A stretch of DNA of 64,000 nucleotides from Tipula vernalis (GCA_958295665.1 OY282560.1:52886333-52950332), one strand, 5' to 3'; positions 14,101 through 27,217 are shown, counted from the stretch's first letter. The notes: a model not told the origin generated them from the sequence alone. Made by a program: numbers and translations.

Positions 14101-17100
14101 GCTATAGCACAGTTAATTTTCAATAAAATTGAATTTTCTAAGAAATGTTTAGAAATAATCGAGCAATCAAAATGAAAATTGTCACAGCAATTACAGGTCC
14201 CGAAACCTATTGATAGAGGTATCAACCATCGTAATCGGACGATTTTAGATTTTTGCCGCTCAAAAACTTGTGGGCTATAGCACAGTTAATTTTCAATAAA
14301 ATTGAATTTTCTAAGAAATGTTTAGAAATAATCGAGCAATCAAAATGAAAATTGTCACAGCAATTACAGGTCCCGAAACCTATTGATAGAGGTATCAACC
14401 ATCGTAATCGGACGATTTTAGATTTTTGCCGCCCAAAAACTTGTGGGCTATAGCACAGTTAATTTTCAATAAAATTGAATTTTCTAAGAAATGTTTAGAA
14501 ATAATCGAGCAATCAAAATGAAAATTGTCACAGCAATTACAGGTCCCGAAACCTATTGATAGAGGTATCAACCATCGTAATCGGACCATTTTAGATTTTT
14601 GCCGCCCAAAAACTTGTGGGCTATAGCACAGTTAATTTTCAATAAAATTGAATTTTCTAAGAAATGTTTAGAAATAATCGAGCAATCAAAATGAAAATTG
14701 TCACAGCAATTACAGGTCCCGAAACCTATTGATAGAGGTATCAACCATCGTAATCGGACCATTTTAAATTTTTGCCGCCCAAAAACTTGTGGGCTATAGC
14801 ACAGTTAATTTTCAATAAAATTGAATTTTCTAAGAAATGTTTAGAAATAATCGAGCAATCAAAATGAAAATTGTCACAGCAATAACAGGTCCCAAAACCT
14901 ATTGATAGAGGAATCAACCATCGTAATCGGACCATTTTAGATTTTTGCCGCCCAAAAACTTGTGGGCTATAGCACAGTTAATTTTTAATAAAATTGAATT
15001 TTCTAAGAAATGTTTAGAAATAATCGAGCAATCAAAATGAAAATTGTCACAGCAATTACAGGTCCCGAAATCTATTGATAGAGGTATCAACCATCGTAAT
15101 CGGACGATTTTAGATTTTTGCCGCTCAAAAACTTGTGGGCTATAGCACAGTTAATTTTCAATAAAATTGAATTTTCTAAGAAATGTTTAGAAATAATCGA
15201 GCAATCAAAATGAAAATTGTCACAGCAATTACAGGTCCCGAAACCTATTGATAGAGGTATCAACCATCGTAATCGGACGATTTTAGATTTTTGCCGCCCA
15301 AAAACTTGTGGGCTATAGCACAGTTAATTTTCAATAAAATTGAATTTTCTAAGAAATGTTTAGAAATAATCGAGCAATCAAAATGAAAATTGTCACAGCA
15401 ATTACAGGTCCCGAAACCTATTGATAGAGGTATCAACCATCGTAATCGGACGATTTTAGATTTTTGCCGCCCAAAAACTTGTGGGCTATATAGCACAGTT
15501 AATTTTCAATAAAATTGAATTTTCTAAGAAATGTTTAGAAATAATCGAGCAATCAAAATGAAAATTGTCACAGCAATTACAGGTCCCGAAACCTATTGAT
15601 AGAGGTATCAACCATCGTAATCGGACGATTTTAGATTTTTGCCGCCCAAAAACTTGTGGGCTATAGCACAGTTAATTTTCAATAAAATTGAATTTTCTAA
15701 GAAATGTTTAGAAATAATCGAGCAATCAAAATGAAAATTGTCACAGCAATTACAGGTCCCGAAACCTATTGATAGAGGTATCAACCATCGTAATCGGACG
15801 ATTTTAGATTTTTGCCGCCCAAAAACTTGTGGGCTATATAGCACAGTTAATTTTCAATAAAATTGAATTTTCTAAGAAATGTTTAGAAATAATCGAGCAA
15901 TCAAAATGAAAATTGTCACAGCAATTACAGGTCCCGAAACCTATTGATAGAGGTATCAACCATCGTAATCGGACGATTTTAGATTTTTGCCGCCCAAAAA
16001 CTTGTGGGCTATGGCACAGTTAATTTTCAATAAAATTGAATTTTCTAAGAAATGTTTAGAAATAATCGAGCAATCAAAATGAAAATTGTCACAGCAATTA
16101 CAGGTCCCGAAACCTATTGATAGAGGTATCAACCATCGTAATCGGACGATTTTAGATTTTTGCCGCTCAAAAACTTGTGGGCTATAGCACAGTTAATTTT
16201 CAATAAAATTGAATTTTCTAAGAAATGTTTAGAAATAATCGAGCAATCAAAATGAAAATTGTCACAGCAATTACAGGTCCCGAAACCTATTGATAGAGGT
16301 ATCAACCATCGTAATCGGACGATTTTAGATTTTTGCCGCCCAAAAACTTGTGGGCTATAGCACAGTTAATTTTCAATAAAATTGAATTTTCTAAGAAATG
16401 TTTAGAAATAATCGAGCAATCAAAATGAAAATTGTCACAGCAATTACAGGTCCCGAAACCTATTGATAGAGGTATCAACCATCGTAATCGGACCATTTTA
16501 GATTTTTGCCGCCCAAAAACTTGTGGGCTATAGCACAGTTAATTTTCAATAAAATTGAATTTTCTAAGAAATGTTTAGAAATAATCGAGCAATCAAAATG
16601 AAAATTGTCACAGCAATTACAGGTCCCGAAACCTATTGATAGAGGTATCAACCATCGTAATCGGACGATTTTAGATTTTTGCCGCCCAAAAACTTGTGGG
16701 CTATATAGCACAGTTAATTTTCAATAAAATTGAATTTTCTAAGAAATGTTTAGAAATAATCGAGCAATCAAAATGAAAATTGTCACAGCAATTACAGGTC
16801 CCGAAACCTATTGATAGAGGTATCAACCATCGTAATCGGACGATTTTAGATTTTTGCCGCCCAAAAACTTGTGGGCTATATAGCACAGTTAATTTTCAAT
16901 AAAATTGAATTTTCTAAGAAATGTTTAGAAATAATCGAGCAATCAAAATGAAAATTGTCACAGCAATTACAGGTCCCGAAACCTATTGATAGAGGTATCA
17001 ACCATCGTAATCGGACGATTTTAGATTTTTGCCGCCCAAAAACTTGTGGGCTATAGCACAGTTAATTTTCAATAAAATTGAATTTTCTAAGAAATGTTTA

Positions 17101-18037
17101 GAAATAATCGAGCAATCAAAATGAAAATTGTCACAGCAATTACAGGTCCCGAAACCTATTGATAGAGGTATCAACCATCGTAATCGGACGATTTTAGATT
17201 TTTGCCGCTCAAAAACTTGTGGGCTATAGCACAGTTAATTTTCAATAAAATTGAATTTTCTAAGAAATGTTTAGAAATAATCGAGCAATCAAAATGAAAA
17301 CTGTCACAGCAATTACAGGTCCCGAAACCTATTGATAGAGGTATCAACCATCGTAATCGGACGATTTTAGATTTTTGCCGCCCAAAAACTTGTGGGCTAT
17401 ATAGCACAGTTAATTTTCAATAAAATTGAATTTTCTAAGAAATGTTTAGAAATAATCGAGCAATCAAAATGAAAATTGTCACAGCAATTACAGGTCCCGA
17501 AACCTATTGATAGAGGTATCAACCATCGTAATCGGACGATTTTAGATTTTTGCCGCCCAAAAACTTGTGGGCTATAGCACAGTTAATTTTCAATAAAATT
17601 GAATTTTCTAAGAAATGTTTAGAAATAATCGAGCAATCAAAATGAAAATTGTCACAGCAATTACAGGTCCCGAAACCTATTGATAGAGGTATCAACCATC
17701 GTAATCGGACGATTTTAGATTTTTGCCGCCCAAAAACTTGTGGGCTATAGCACAGTTAATTTTCAATAAAATTGAATTTTCTAAGAAATGTTTAGAAATA
17801 ATCGAGCAATCAAAATGAAAATTGTCACAGCAATTACAGGTCCCGAAACCTATTGATAGAGGTATCAACCATCGTAATCGGACCATTTTAGATTTTTGCC
17901 GCCCAAAAACTTGTGGGCTATAGCACAGTTAATTTTCAATAAAATTGAATTTTCTAAGAAATGTTTAGAAATAATCGAGCAATCAAAATGAAAATTGTCA
18001 CAGCAATTACAGGTCCCGAAACCTATTGATAGAGGTA
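8145..18037. repeat. Higher-order repeat of 18-20 satellite monomers (three units)
   Basis: A marker monomer containing CAATAACAGG starts at 8145, 11619, 14741 and 18038, so the units are 3474, 3122 and 3297 bp long. These lengths equal 20, 18 and 19 monomers of 173 bp plus 14, 8 and 10 bp. The excess is accounted for exactly by 7, 4 and 5 monomers carrying an extra TA (GGGCTATATAGC), which I located individually. A second marker (GGTCCGGAAACC) recurs at 8121 and 11595, also 3474 bp apart. A third (GCCGCTCAAAA) appears in each unit. Unit length varies by whole monomers, as expected from unequal crossing-over. Related pieces reappear near 27.2-28.3 kb. Confidence 0.85.
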
Positions 18038-19368
18038 TCAACCATCGTAATCGGACCATTTTAAATTTTTGCCGCCCAAAAACTTGTGGGCTATAGCACA
18101 GTTAATTTTCAATAAAATTGAATTTTCTAAGAAATGTTTAGAAATAATCGAGCAATCAAAATGAAAATTGTCACAGCAATAACAGGTCCCGAAACCTATT
18201 GATAGAGGAATCAACCATCGTAATCGGACCATTTTAGATTTTTGCCGCCCAAAAACTTGTGGGCTATAGCACAGTTAATTTTCAATAAAATTGAATTTTC
18301 TAAGAAATGTTTAGAAATAATCGAGCAATCAAAATGAAAATTGTCACAGCAATTACAGGTCCCGAAATCTATTGATAGAGGTATCAACCATCGTAATCGG
18401 ACGATTTTAGATTTTTGCCGCCCAAAAACTTGTGGGCTATAGCACAGTTAATTTTCAATAAAATTGAATTTTCTAAGAAATGTTTAGAAATAATCGAGCA
18501 ATCAAAATGAAAATTGTCACAGCAATTACAGGTCCCGAAACCTATTGATAGAGGTATCAACCATCGTAATCGGACGATTTTAGATTTTTGCCGCCCAAAA
18601 ACTTGTGGGCTATAGCACAGTTAATTTTCAATAAAATTGAATTTTCTAAGAAATGTTTAGAAATAATCGAGCAATCAAAATGAAAATTGTCACAGCAATT
18701 ACAGGTCCTGAAACCTATTGATAGAGGTATCAACCATCGTAATCGGACGATTTTAGATTTTTGCCGCTCAAAAACTTGTGGGCTATAGCACAGTTAATTT
18801 TCAATAAAATTGAATTTTCTTAGAAATGTTTAGAAATAATCGAGCAATCAAAATGAAAATTGTCACAGCAATTACAGGTCCCGAAACCTATTGATAGAGG
18901 TATCAACCATCGTAATCGGACGATTTTAGATTTTTGCCGCCCAAAAACTTGTGGGCTATAGCACAGTTAATTTTCAATAAAATTGAATTTTCTAAGAAAT
19001 GTTTAGAAATAATCGAGCAATCAAAATGAAAATTGTCACAGCAATTACAGGTCCCGAAACCTATTGATAGAGGTATCAACCATCGTAATCGGACCATTTT
19101 AGATTTTTGCCGCCCAAAAACTTGTGGGCTATAGCACAGTTAATTTTCAATAAAATTGAATTTTCTAAGAAATGTTTAGAAATAATCGAGCAATCAAAAT
19201 GAAAATTGTCACAGCAATTACAGGTCCCGAAACCTATTGATAGAGGTATCAACCATCGTAATCGGACGATTTTAGATTTTTGCCGCCCAAAAACTTGTGG
19301 GCTATAGCACAGTTAATTTTCAATAAAATTGAATTTTCTAAGAAATGTTTAGAAATAATCGAGCAATC

Positions 19369-19609
19369 TTCCATCATCTGATTACGATCGATGATGAAGA
19401 TGAACACATCTATGACCCCCTGTTGAGAGTGCAGATTCCATGGGCCGACCCACCTTTCATGTCAGCACTTCAGGTTGGCATGAAGCAATGCAATGTGCAG
19501 GTGGTTTTCAAAGACGGATCTGTAGCCGCCCGTCCTCGATTTGGCTACTCCAGGCGTAAAGTAGGACGGTAAAAAATAAATCAAGAACAAACAACAACAA
19601 AAACAACAA
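19369..19609 (+). mobile_element. 5'-truncated LINE-like insert in satellite, copy 1
   Basis: This 241-bp non-satellite segment is flanked by a 10-bp direct repeat TCGAGCAATC (19359-19368 and 19610-19619), which may extend to 12 bp because the tail ends in AA. It holds the end of an open frame. A stop TAA is followed at once by AATAAA and a tail of (CAA)3 AAA (CAA)2. Direct target duplication plus a simple-repeat 3' tail is the hallmark of target-primed reverse transcription by a non-LTR retrotransposon, here almost entirely 5'-truncated. The frame joins an ATG in the upstream monomer, giving a 75-codon chimeric frame at 19345-19572 ending in PRFGYSRRKVGR. I do not recognise the protein. This copy differs from copies 2-5 by an Ile for Asn change (LRVQIPWAD), one silent change and a shorter tail. 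Confidence 0.75.
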
Positions 19610-20301
19610 TCGAGCAATCAAAATGAAAATTGTCACAGCAATTACAGGTCCCGAAACCTATTGATAGAGGTATCAACCATCGTAATCGGACGATTTTAGA
19701 TTTTTGCCGCCCAAAAACTTGTGGGCTATAGCACAGTTAATTTTCAATAAAATTGAATTTTCTAAGAAATGTTTAGAAATAATCGAGCAATCAAAATGAA
19801 AATTGTCACAGCAATTACAGGTCCCGAAACCTATTGATCGACAACCATCGTAATCGGACCATTTTAGATTTTTGCCGCCCAAAAACTTGTGGGCTATAGC
19901 ACAGTTAATTTTCAATAAAATTGAATTTTCTAAGAAATGTTTAGAAATAATCGAGCAATCAAAATGAAAATTGTCACAGCAATTACAGGTCCCGAAACCT
20001 ATTGATCGACAACCATCGTAATCGGACCATTTTAGATTTTTGCCGCCCAAAAACTTGTGGGCTATAGCACAGTTAATTTTCAATAAAATTGAATTTTCTA
20101 AGAAATGTTTAGAAATAATCGAGCAATCAAAATGAAAATTGTCACAGCAATTACAGGTCCCGAAACCTATTGATAGAGGTATCAACCATCGTAATCGGAC
20201 GATTTTAGATTTTTGCCGCCCAAAAACTTGTGGGCTATAGCACAGTTAATTTTCAATAAAATTGAATTTTCTAAGAAATGTTTAGAAATAATCGAGCAAT
20301 C

Positions 20302-20545
20302 TTCCATCATCTGATTACGATCGATGATGAAGATGAACACATCTATGACCCCCTGTTGAGAGTGCAGAATCCATGGGCCGACCCACCTTTCATGTCAGCC
20401 CTTCAGGTTGGCATGAAGCAATGCAATGTGCAGGTGGTTTTCAAAGACGGATCTGTAGCCGCCCGTCCTCGATTTGGCTACTCCAGGCGTAAAGTAGGAC
20501 GGTAAAAAATAAATCAAGAACAAACAACAACAACAACAACAACAA
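20302..20545 (+). mobile_element. LINE-like insert in satellite, copy 2
   Basis: This 244-bp copy has the same insertion point and the same TCGAGCAATC flanks (20292-20301 and 20546-20555) as copy 1, and a (CAA)7 tail. The chimeric 75-codon frame 20278-20505 is intact, beginning at an ATG contributed by the monomer. It lies 933 bp after copy 1, which is four monomers (two of them of the 168-bp class) plus the insert. Confidence 0.75.
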
Positions 20546-21420
20546 TCGAGCAATCAAAATGAAAATTGTCACAGCAATTACAGGTCCCGAAACCTATTGA
20601 TAGAGGTATCAACCATCGTAATCGGACGATTTTAGATTTTTGCCGCCCAAAAACTTGTGGGCTATAGCACAGTTAATTTTCAATAAAATTGAATTTTCTA
20701 AGAAATGTTTAGAAATAATCGAGCAATCAAAATGAAAATTGTCACAGCAATTACAGGTCCCGAAACCTATTGATAGAGGTATCAACCATCGTAATCGGAC
20801 GATTTTAGATTTTTGCCGCCCAAAAACTTGTGGGCTATAGCACAGTTAATTTTCAATAAAATTGAATTTTCTAAGAAATGTTTAGAAATAATCGAGCAAT
20901 CAAAATGAAAATTGTTACAGCAATTACAGGTCCCGAAACCTATTGATCGAGGTATCAACCATCGTAATCGGACCATTTTAGATTTTTGCCGCCCAAAAAC
21001 TTGTGGGCTATAGCACAGTTAATTTTCAATAAAATTGAATTTTCTAAGAAATGTTTAGAAATAATCGAGCAATGAAAATTAAAATTGTCACAGCAATTAC
21101 AGGTCCCGAAACCTATTGATAGAGGTATCAACCATCGTAATCGGACCATTTTAGATTTTTGCCGCCCAAAAACTTGTGGGCTATAGCACAGTTAATTTTC
21201 AATAAAATTGAATTTTCTAAGAAATGTTTAGAAATAATCGAGCAATCAAAATGAAAATTGTCACAGCAATTACAGGTCCCGAAACCTATTGATAGAGGTA
21301 TCAACCATCGTAATCGGACGATTTTAGATTTTTGCCGCCCAAAAACTTGTGGGCTATAGCACAGTTAATTTTCAATAAAATTGAATTTTCTAAGAAATGT
21401 TTAGAAATAATCGAGCAATC

Positions 21421-21664
21421 TTCCATCATCTGATTACGATCGATGATGAAGATGAACACATCTATGACCCCCTGTTGAGAGTGCAGAATCCATGGGCCGA
21501 CCCACCTTTCATGTCAGCCCTTCAGGTTGGCATGAAGCAATGCAATGTGCAGGTGGTTTTCAAAGACGGATCTGTAGCCGCCCGTCCTCGATTTGGCTAC
21601 TCCAGGCGTAAAGTAGGACGGTAAAAAATAAATCAAGAACAAACAACAACAACAACAACAACAA
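21421..21664 (+). mobile_element. LINE-like insert in satellite, copy 3
   Basis: This 244-bp copy encodes the same peptide as copy 2 over the insert. It lies 1119 bp downstream of copy 2, which is five 173-bp monomers plus insert and target duplication. The chimeric frame 21397-21624 is intact. The upstream target repeat is 21411-21420. Confidence 0.75.
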
Positions 21665-22246
21665 TCGAGCAATCAAAATGAAAATTGTCACAGCAATTAC
21701 AGGTCCCGAAACCTATTGATAGAGGTATCAACCATCGTAATCGGACGATTTTAGATTTTTGCCGCCCAAAAACTTGTGGGCTATAGCACAGTTAATTTTC
21801 AATAAAATTGAATTTTCTAAGAAATGTTTAGAAATAATCGAGCAATCAAAATGAAAATTGTCACAGCAATTACAGGTCCCGAAACCTATTGATAGAGGTA
21901 TCAACCATCGTAATCGGACGATTTTAGATTTTTGCCGCCCAAAAACTTGTGGGCTATAGCACAGTTAATTTTCAATAAAATTGAATTTTCTAAGAAATGT
22001 TTAGAAATAATCGAGCAATCAAAATGAAAATTGTTACAGCAATTACAGGTCCCGAAACCTATTGATCGAGGTATCAACCATCGTAATCGGACCATTTTAG
22101 ATTTTTGCCGCCCAAAAACTTGTGGGCTATAGCACAGTTAATTTTCAATAAAATTGAATTTTCTAAGAAATGTTTAGAAATAATCGAGCAATGAAAATGA
22201 AAATTGTCACAGCAATTACAGATCCCGAAACCTATTGATAGAGGTA

Positions 22247-22927
22247 TCAACCATCGTAATCGGACGATTTTAGATTTTTGCCGCCCAAAAACTTGTGGGC
22301 TATAGCACAGTTAATTTTCAATAAAATTGAATTTTCTAAGAAATGTTTAGAAATAATCGAGCAATCAAAATGAAAATTGTCACAGCAATTACAGGTCCCG
22401 AAACCTATTGATCGACAACCATCGTAATCGGACCATTTTAGATTTTTGCCGCCCAAAAACTTGTGGGCTATAGCACAGTTAATTTTCAATAAAATTGAAT
22501 TTTCTAAGAAATGTTTAGAAATAATCGAGCAATCAAAATGAAAATTGTCACAGCAATTACAGGTCCCGAAACCTATTGATCGACAACCATCGTAATCGGA
22601 CCATTTTAGATTTTTGCCGCCCAAAAACTTGTGGGCTATAGCACAGTTAATTTTCAATAAAATTGAATTTTCTAAGAAATGTTTAGAAATAATCGAGCAA
22701 TCAAAATGAAAATTGTCACAGCAATTACAGGTCCCGAAACCTATTGATCGACAACCATCGTAATCGGACCATTTTAGATTTTTGCCGCCCAAAAACTTGT
22801 GGGCTATAGCACAGTTAATTTTCAATAAAATTGAATTTTCTAAGAAATGTTTAGAAATAATCGAGCAATCAAAATGAAAATTGTCACAGCAATTACAGGT
22901 CCCGAAACCTATTGATAGAGGTATCAA
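22247..22927. repeat. Cluster of 168-bp satellite monomers
   Basis: Three successive monomers carry the GATCGACAACC variant, which lacks 5 bp of GATAGAGGTATCAACC. 168 is a multiple of three and 173 is not, so the minus-strand frame stays open across these junctions and reaches 226 codons here. The long frame follows from the deletion and is not evidence of a gene. Similar single or paired 168-bp monomers occur near 7276, 19840, 20007, 25672 and 32396. Confidence 0.85.
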
Positions 22928-23043
22928 CCATCGTAATCGGACGATTTTAGATTTTTGCCGCCCAAAAACTTGTGGGCTATAGCACAGTTAATTTTCAATA
23001 AAATTGAATTTTCTAAGAAATGTTTAGAAATAATCGAGCAATC

Positions 23044-23287
23044 TTCCATCATCTGATTACGATCGATGATGAAGATGAACACATCTATGACCCCCTGTTG
23101 AGAGTGCAGAATCCATGGGCCGACCCACCTTTCATGTCAGCCCTTCAGGTTGGCATGAAGCAATGCAATGTGCAGGTGGTTTTCAAAGACGGATCTGTAG
23201 CCGCCCGTCCTCGATTTGGCTACTCCAGGCGTAAAGTAGGACGGTAAAAAATAAATCAAGAACAAACAACAACAACAACAACAACAA
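23044..23287 (+). mobile_element. LINE-like insert in satellite, copy 4
   Basis: This 244-bp copy lies 1623 bp after copy 3 (eight monomers, three of them 168-bp, plus insert) and exactly 2742 bp after copy 2. The chimeric frame 23020-23247 is intact, with the (CAA)7 tail and the same 10-bp flanks. Confidence 0.75.
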
Positions 23288-24162
23288 TCGAGCAATCAAA
23301 ATGAAAATTGTCACAGCAATTACAGGTCCCGAAACCTATTGATAGAGGTATCAACCATCGTAATCGGACGATTTTAGATTTTTGCCGCCCAAAAACTTGT
23401 GGGCTATAGCACAGTTAATTTTCAATAAAATTGAATTTTCTAAGAAATGTTTAGAAATAATCGAGCAATCAAAATGAAAATTGTCACAGCAATTACAGGT
23501 CCCGAAACCTATTGATAGAGGTATCAACCATCGTAATCGGACGATTTTAGATTTTTGCCGCCCAAAAACTTGTGGGCTATAGCACAGTTAATTTTCAATA
23601 AAATTGAATTTTCTAAGAAATGTTTAGAAATAATCGAGCAATCAAAATGAAAATTGTTACAGCAATTACAGGTCCCGAAACCTATTGATCGAGGTATCAA
23701 CCATCGTAATCGGACCATTTTAGATTTTTGCCGCCCAAAAACTTGTGGGCTATAGCACAGTTAATTTTCAATAAAATTGAATTTTCTAAGAAATGTTTAG
23801 AAATAATCGAGCAATGAAAATTAAAATTGTCACAGCAATTACAGGTCCCGAAACCTATTGATAGAGGTATCAACCATCGTAATCGGACCATTTTAGATTT
23901 TTGCCGCCCAAAAACTTGTGGGCTATAGCACAGTTAATTTTCAATAAAATTGAATTTTCTAAGAAATGTTTAGAAATAATCGAGCAATCAAAATGAAAAT
24001 TGTCACAGCAATTACAGGTCCCGAAACCTATTGATAGAGGTATCAACCATCGTAATCGGACGATTTTAGATTTTTGCCGCCCAAAAACTTGTGGGCTATA
24101 GCACAGTTAATTTTCAATAAAATTGAATTTTCTAAGAAATGTTTAGAAATAATCGAGCAATC

Positions 24163-24406
24163 TTCCATCATCTGATTACGATCGATGATGAAGATGAACA
24201 CATCTATGACCCCCTGTTGAGAGTGCAGAATCCATGGGCCGACCCACCTTTCATGTCAGCCCTTCAGGTTGGCATGAAGCAATGCAATGTGCAGGTGGTT
24301 TTCAAAGACGGATCTGTAGCCGCCCGTCCTCGATTTGGCTACTCCAGGCGTAAAGTAGGACGGTAAAAAATAAATCAAGAACAAACAACAACAACAACAA
24401 CAACAA
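24163..24406 (+). mobile_element. LINE-like insert in satellite, copy 5
   Basis: This 244-bp copy lies 1119 bp after copy 4 and 2742 bp after copy 3, so copies 4 and 5 are a duplicate of copies 2 and 3. The chimeric frame 24139-24366 is intact, with the (CAA)7 tail and the same flanks. Confidence 0.75.
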
Positions 24407-26194
24407 TCGAGCAATCAAAATGAAAATTGTCACAGCAATTACAGGTCCCGAAACCTATTGATAGAGGTATCAACCATCGTAATCGGACGATTTTAGATTT
24501 TTGCCGCCCAAAAACTTGTGGGCTATAGCACAGTTAATTTTCAATAAAATTGAATTTTCTAAGAAATGTTTAGAAATAATCGAGCAATCAAAATGAAAAT
24601 TGTCACAGCAATTACAGGTCCCGAAACCTATTGATAGAGGTATCAACCATCGTAATCGGACGATTTTAGATTTTTGCCGCCCAAAAACTTGTGGGCTATA
24701 GCACAGTTAATTTTCAATAAAATTGAATTTTCTAAGAAATGTTTAGAAATAATCGAGCAATCAAAATGAAAATTGTTACAGCAATTACAGGTCCCGAAAC
24801 CTATTGATCGAGGTATCAACCATCGTAATCGGACCATTTTAGATTTTTGCCGCCCAAAAACTTGTGGGCTATAGCACAGTTAATTTTCAATAAAATTGAA
24901 TTTTCTAAGAAATGTTTAGAAATAATCGAGCAATGAAAATGAAAATTGTCACAGCAATTACAGATCCCGAAACCTATTGATAGAGGTATCAACCATCGTA
25001 ATCGGACGATTTTAGATTTTTGCCGCCCAAAAACTTGTGGGCTATAGCACAGTTAATTTTCAATAAAATTGAATTTTCTAAGAAATGTTTAGAAATAATC
25101 GAGCAATCAAAATGAAAATTGTCACAGCAATTACAGGTCCCGAAACCTATTGATAGAGGTATCAACCATCGTAATCGGACCATTTTAGATTTTTGCCGCC
25201 CAAAAACTTGTGGGCTATAGCACAGTTAATTTTCAATAAAATTGAATTTTCTAAGAAATCTTTAGAAATAATCGTGCAATAAAAATGAAAATTGTCACAG
25301 CAATTACAGGTCCCGAAACCTATTGATAGAGGTATCAACCATCGTAATCGGACGATTTTAGATTTTTGCCGCCCAAAAACTTGTGGGCTATAGCACAGTT
25401 AATTTTCAATAAAATTGAATTTTCTAAGAAATGTTTAGAAATAATCGAGCAATCAAAATGAAAATTGTCACAGCAATTACAGGTCCCGAAACCTATTGAT
25501 AGAGGTATCAACCATCGTAATCGGACGATTTTAGATTTTTGCCGCCCAAAAACTTGTGGGCTATAGCACAGTTAATTTTCAATAAAATTGAATTTTCTAA
25601 GAAATGTTTAGAAATAATCGAGCAATCAAAATGAAAATTGTCACAGCAATTACAGGTCCCGAAACCTATTGATCGACAACCATCGTAATCGGACCATTTT
25701 AGATTTTTGCCGCCCAAAAACTTGTGGGCTATAGCACAGTTAATTTTCAATAAAATTGAATTTTCTAAGAAATGTTTAGAAATAATCGAGCAATCAAAAT
25801 GAAAATTGTCACAGCAATTACAGGTCCCGAAACCTATTGATAGAGGTATCAACCATCGTAATCGGACGATTTTAGATTTTTGCCGCCCAAAAACTTGTGG
25901 GCTATAGCACAGTTAATTTTCAATAAAATTGAATTTTCTAAGAAATGTTTAGAAATAATCGAGCAATCAAAATGAAAATTGTCACAGCAATTACAGGTCC
26001 CGAAACCTATTGATAGAGGTATCAACCATCGTAATCGGATGATTTTAGATTTTTGCCGCCCAAAAACTTGTGGGCTATAGCACAGTTAATTTTCAATAAA
26101 ATTGAATTTTCTAAGAAATGTTTAGAAATAATCGAGCAATCAAAATGAAAATTGTCACAGCAATTACAGGTCCCGAAACCTATTGATAGAGGTA

Positions 26195-27217
26195 TCAACC
26201 ATCGTAATCGGACGATTTTAGATTTTTGCCGCCCAAAAACTTGTGGGCTATAGCACAGTTAATTTTCAATAAAATTGAATTTTCTAAGAAATGTTTAGAA
26301 ATAATCGAGCAATCAAAATGAAAATTGTCACAGCAATTACAGGTCCCGAAACCTATTGATCGACAACCATTGTAATCGGACCATTTTAGATTTTTGCCGC
26401 CCAAAAACTTGTGGGCTATAGCACAGTTAATTTTCAATAAAATTGAATTTTCTAAGAAATGTTTAGAAATAATCGAGCAATCAAAATGAAAATTGTCACA
26501 GCAATTACAGGTCCCGAAACCTATTGATAGAGGTATCAACCATCGTAATCGGACGATTTTAGATTTTTGCCGCCCAAAAACTTGTGGGCTATAGCACAGT
26601 TAATTTTCAATAAAATTGAATTTTCTAAGAAATGTTTAGAAATAATCGAGCAATCAAAATGAAAATTGTCACAGCAATTACAGGTCCCGAAACCTATTGA
26701 TCGACAACCATTGTAATCGGACCATTTTAGATTTTTGCCGCCCAAAAACTTGTGGGCTATAGCACAGTTAATTTTCAATAAAATTGAATTTTCTAAGAAA
26801 TGTTTAGAAATAATCGAGCAATCAAAATGAAAATTGTCACAGCAATTACAGGTCCCGAAACCTATTGATAGAGGTATCAACCATCGTAATCGGACGATTT
26901 TAGATTTTTGCCGCCCAAAAACTTGTGGGCTATAGCACAGTTAATTTTCAATAAAATTGAATTTTCTAAGAAATGTTTAGAAATAATCGAGCAATCAAAA
27001 TGAAAATTGTCACAGCAATTACAGGTCCCGAAACCTATTGATCGACAACCATTGTAATCGGACCATTTTAGATTTTTGCCGCCCAAAAACTTGTGGGCTA
27101 TAGCACAGTTAATTTTCAATAAAATTGAATTTTCTAAGAAATGTTTAGAAATAATCGAGCAATCAAAATGAAAATTGTCACAGCAATTACAGGTCCCGAA
27201 ACCTATTGATAGAGGTA
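26195..27217. repeat. 341-bp dimeric higher-order repeat, three units
   Basis: A pair of one 173-bp and one 168-bp monomer is repeated at 26195, 26536 and 26877, exactly 341 bp apart. In each pair the 168-bp member also carries CAACCATTGTAATC in place of the usual CATCGTAATC. The same CATTG-marked member occurs at about 7280 and 32400, so these positions share ancestry. Confidence 0.85.

Larger units (their letters stand above)
20302..24988. repeat. 2742-bp higher-order repeat containing two LINE inserts per unit
   Basis: The block from insert copy 2 is repeated from insert copy 4 with an offset of 2742 bp. Inserts at 20302/21421 match 23044/24163. The variant monomers starting at 20782, 20955 and 21901 match those at 23524, 23697 and 24643. 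A rare ACAGATCCCG substitution at about 22220 recurs at about 24962, the same offset. The units diverge after about 22250 and 24990, where the first unit continues into three 168-bp monomers and the second does not. Within each unit there is a nested 1119-bp period. Confidence 0.8.
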
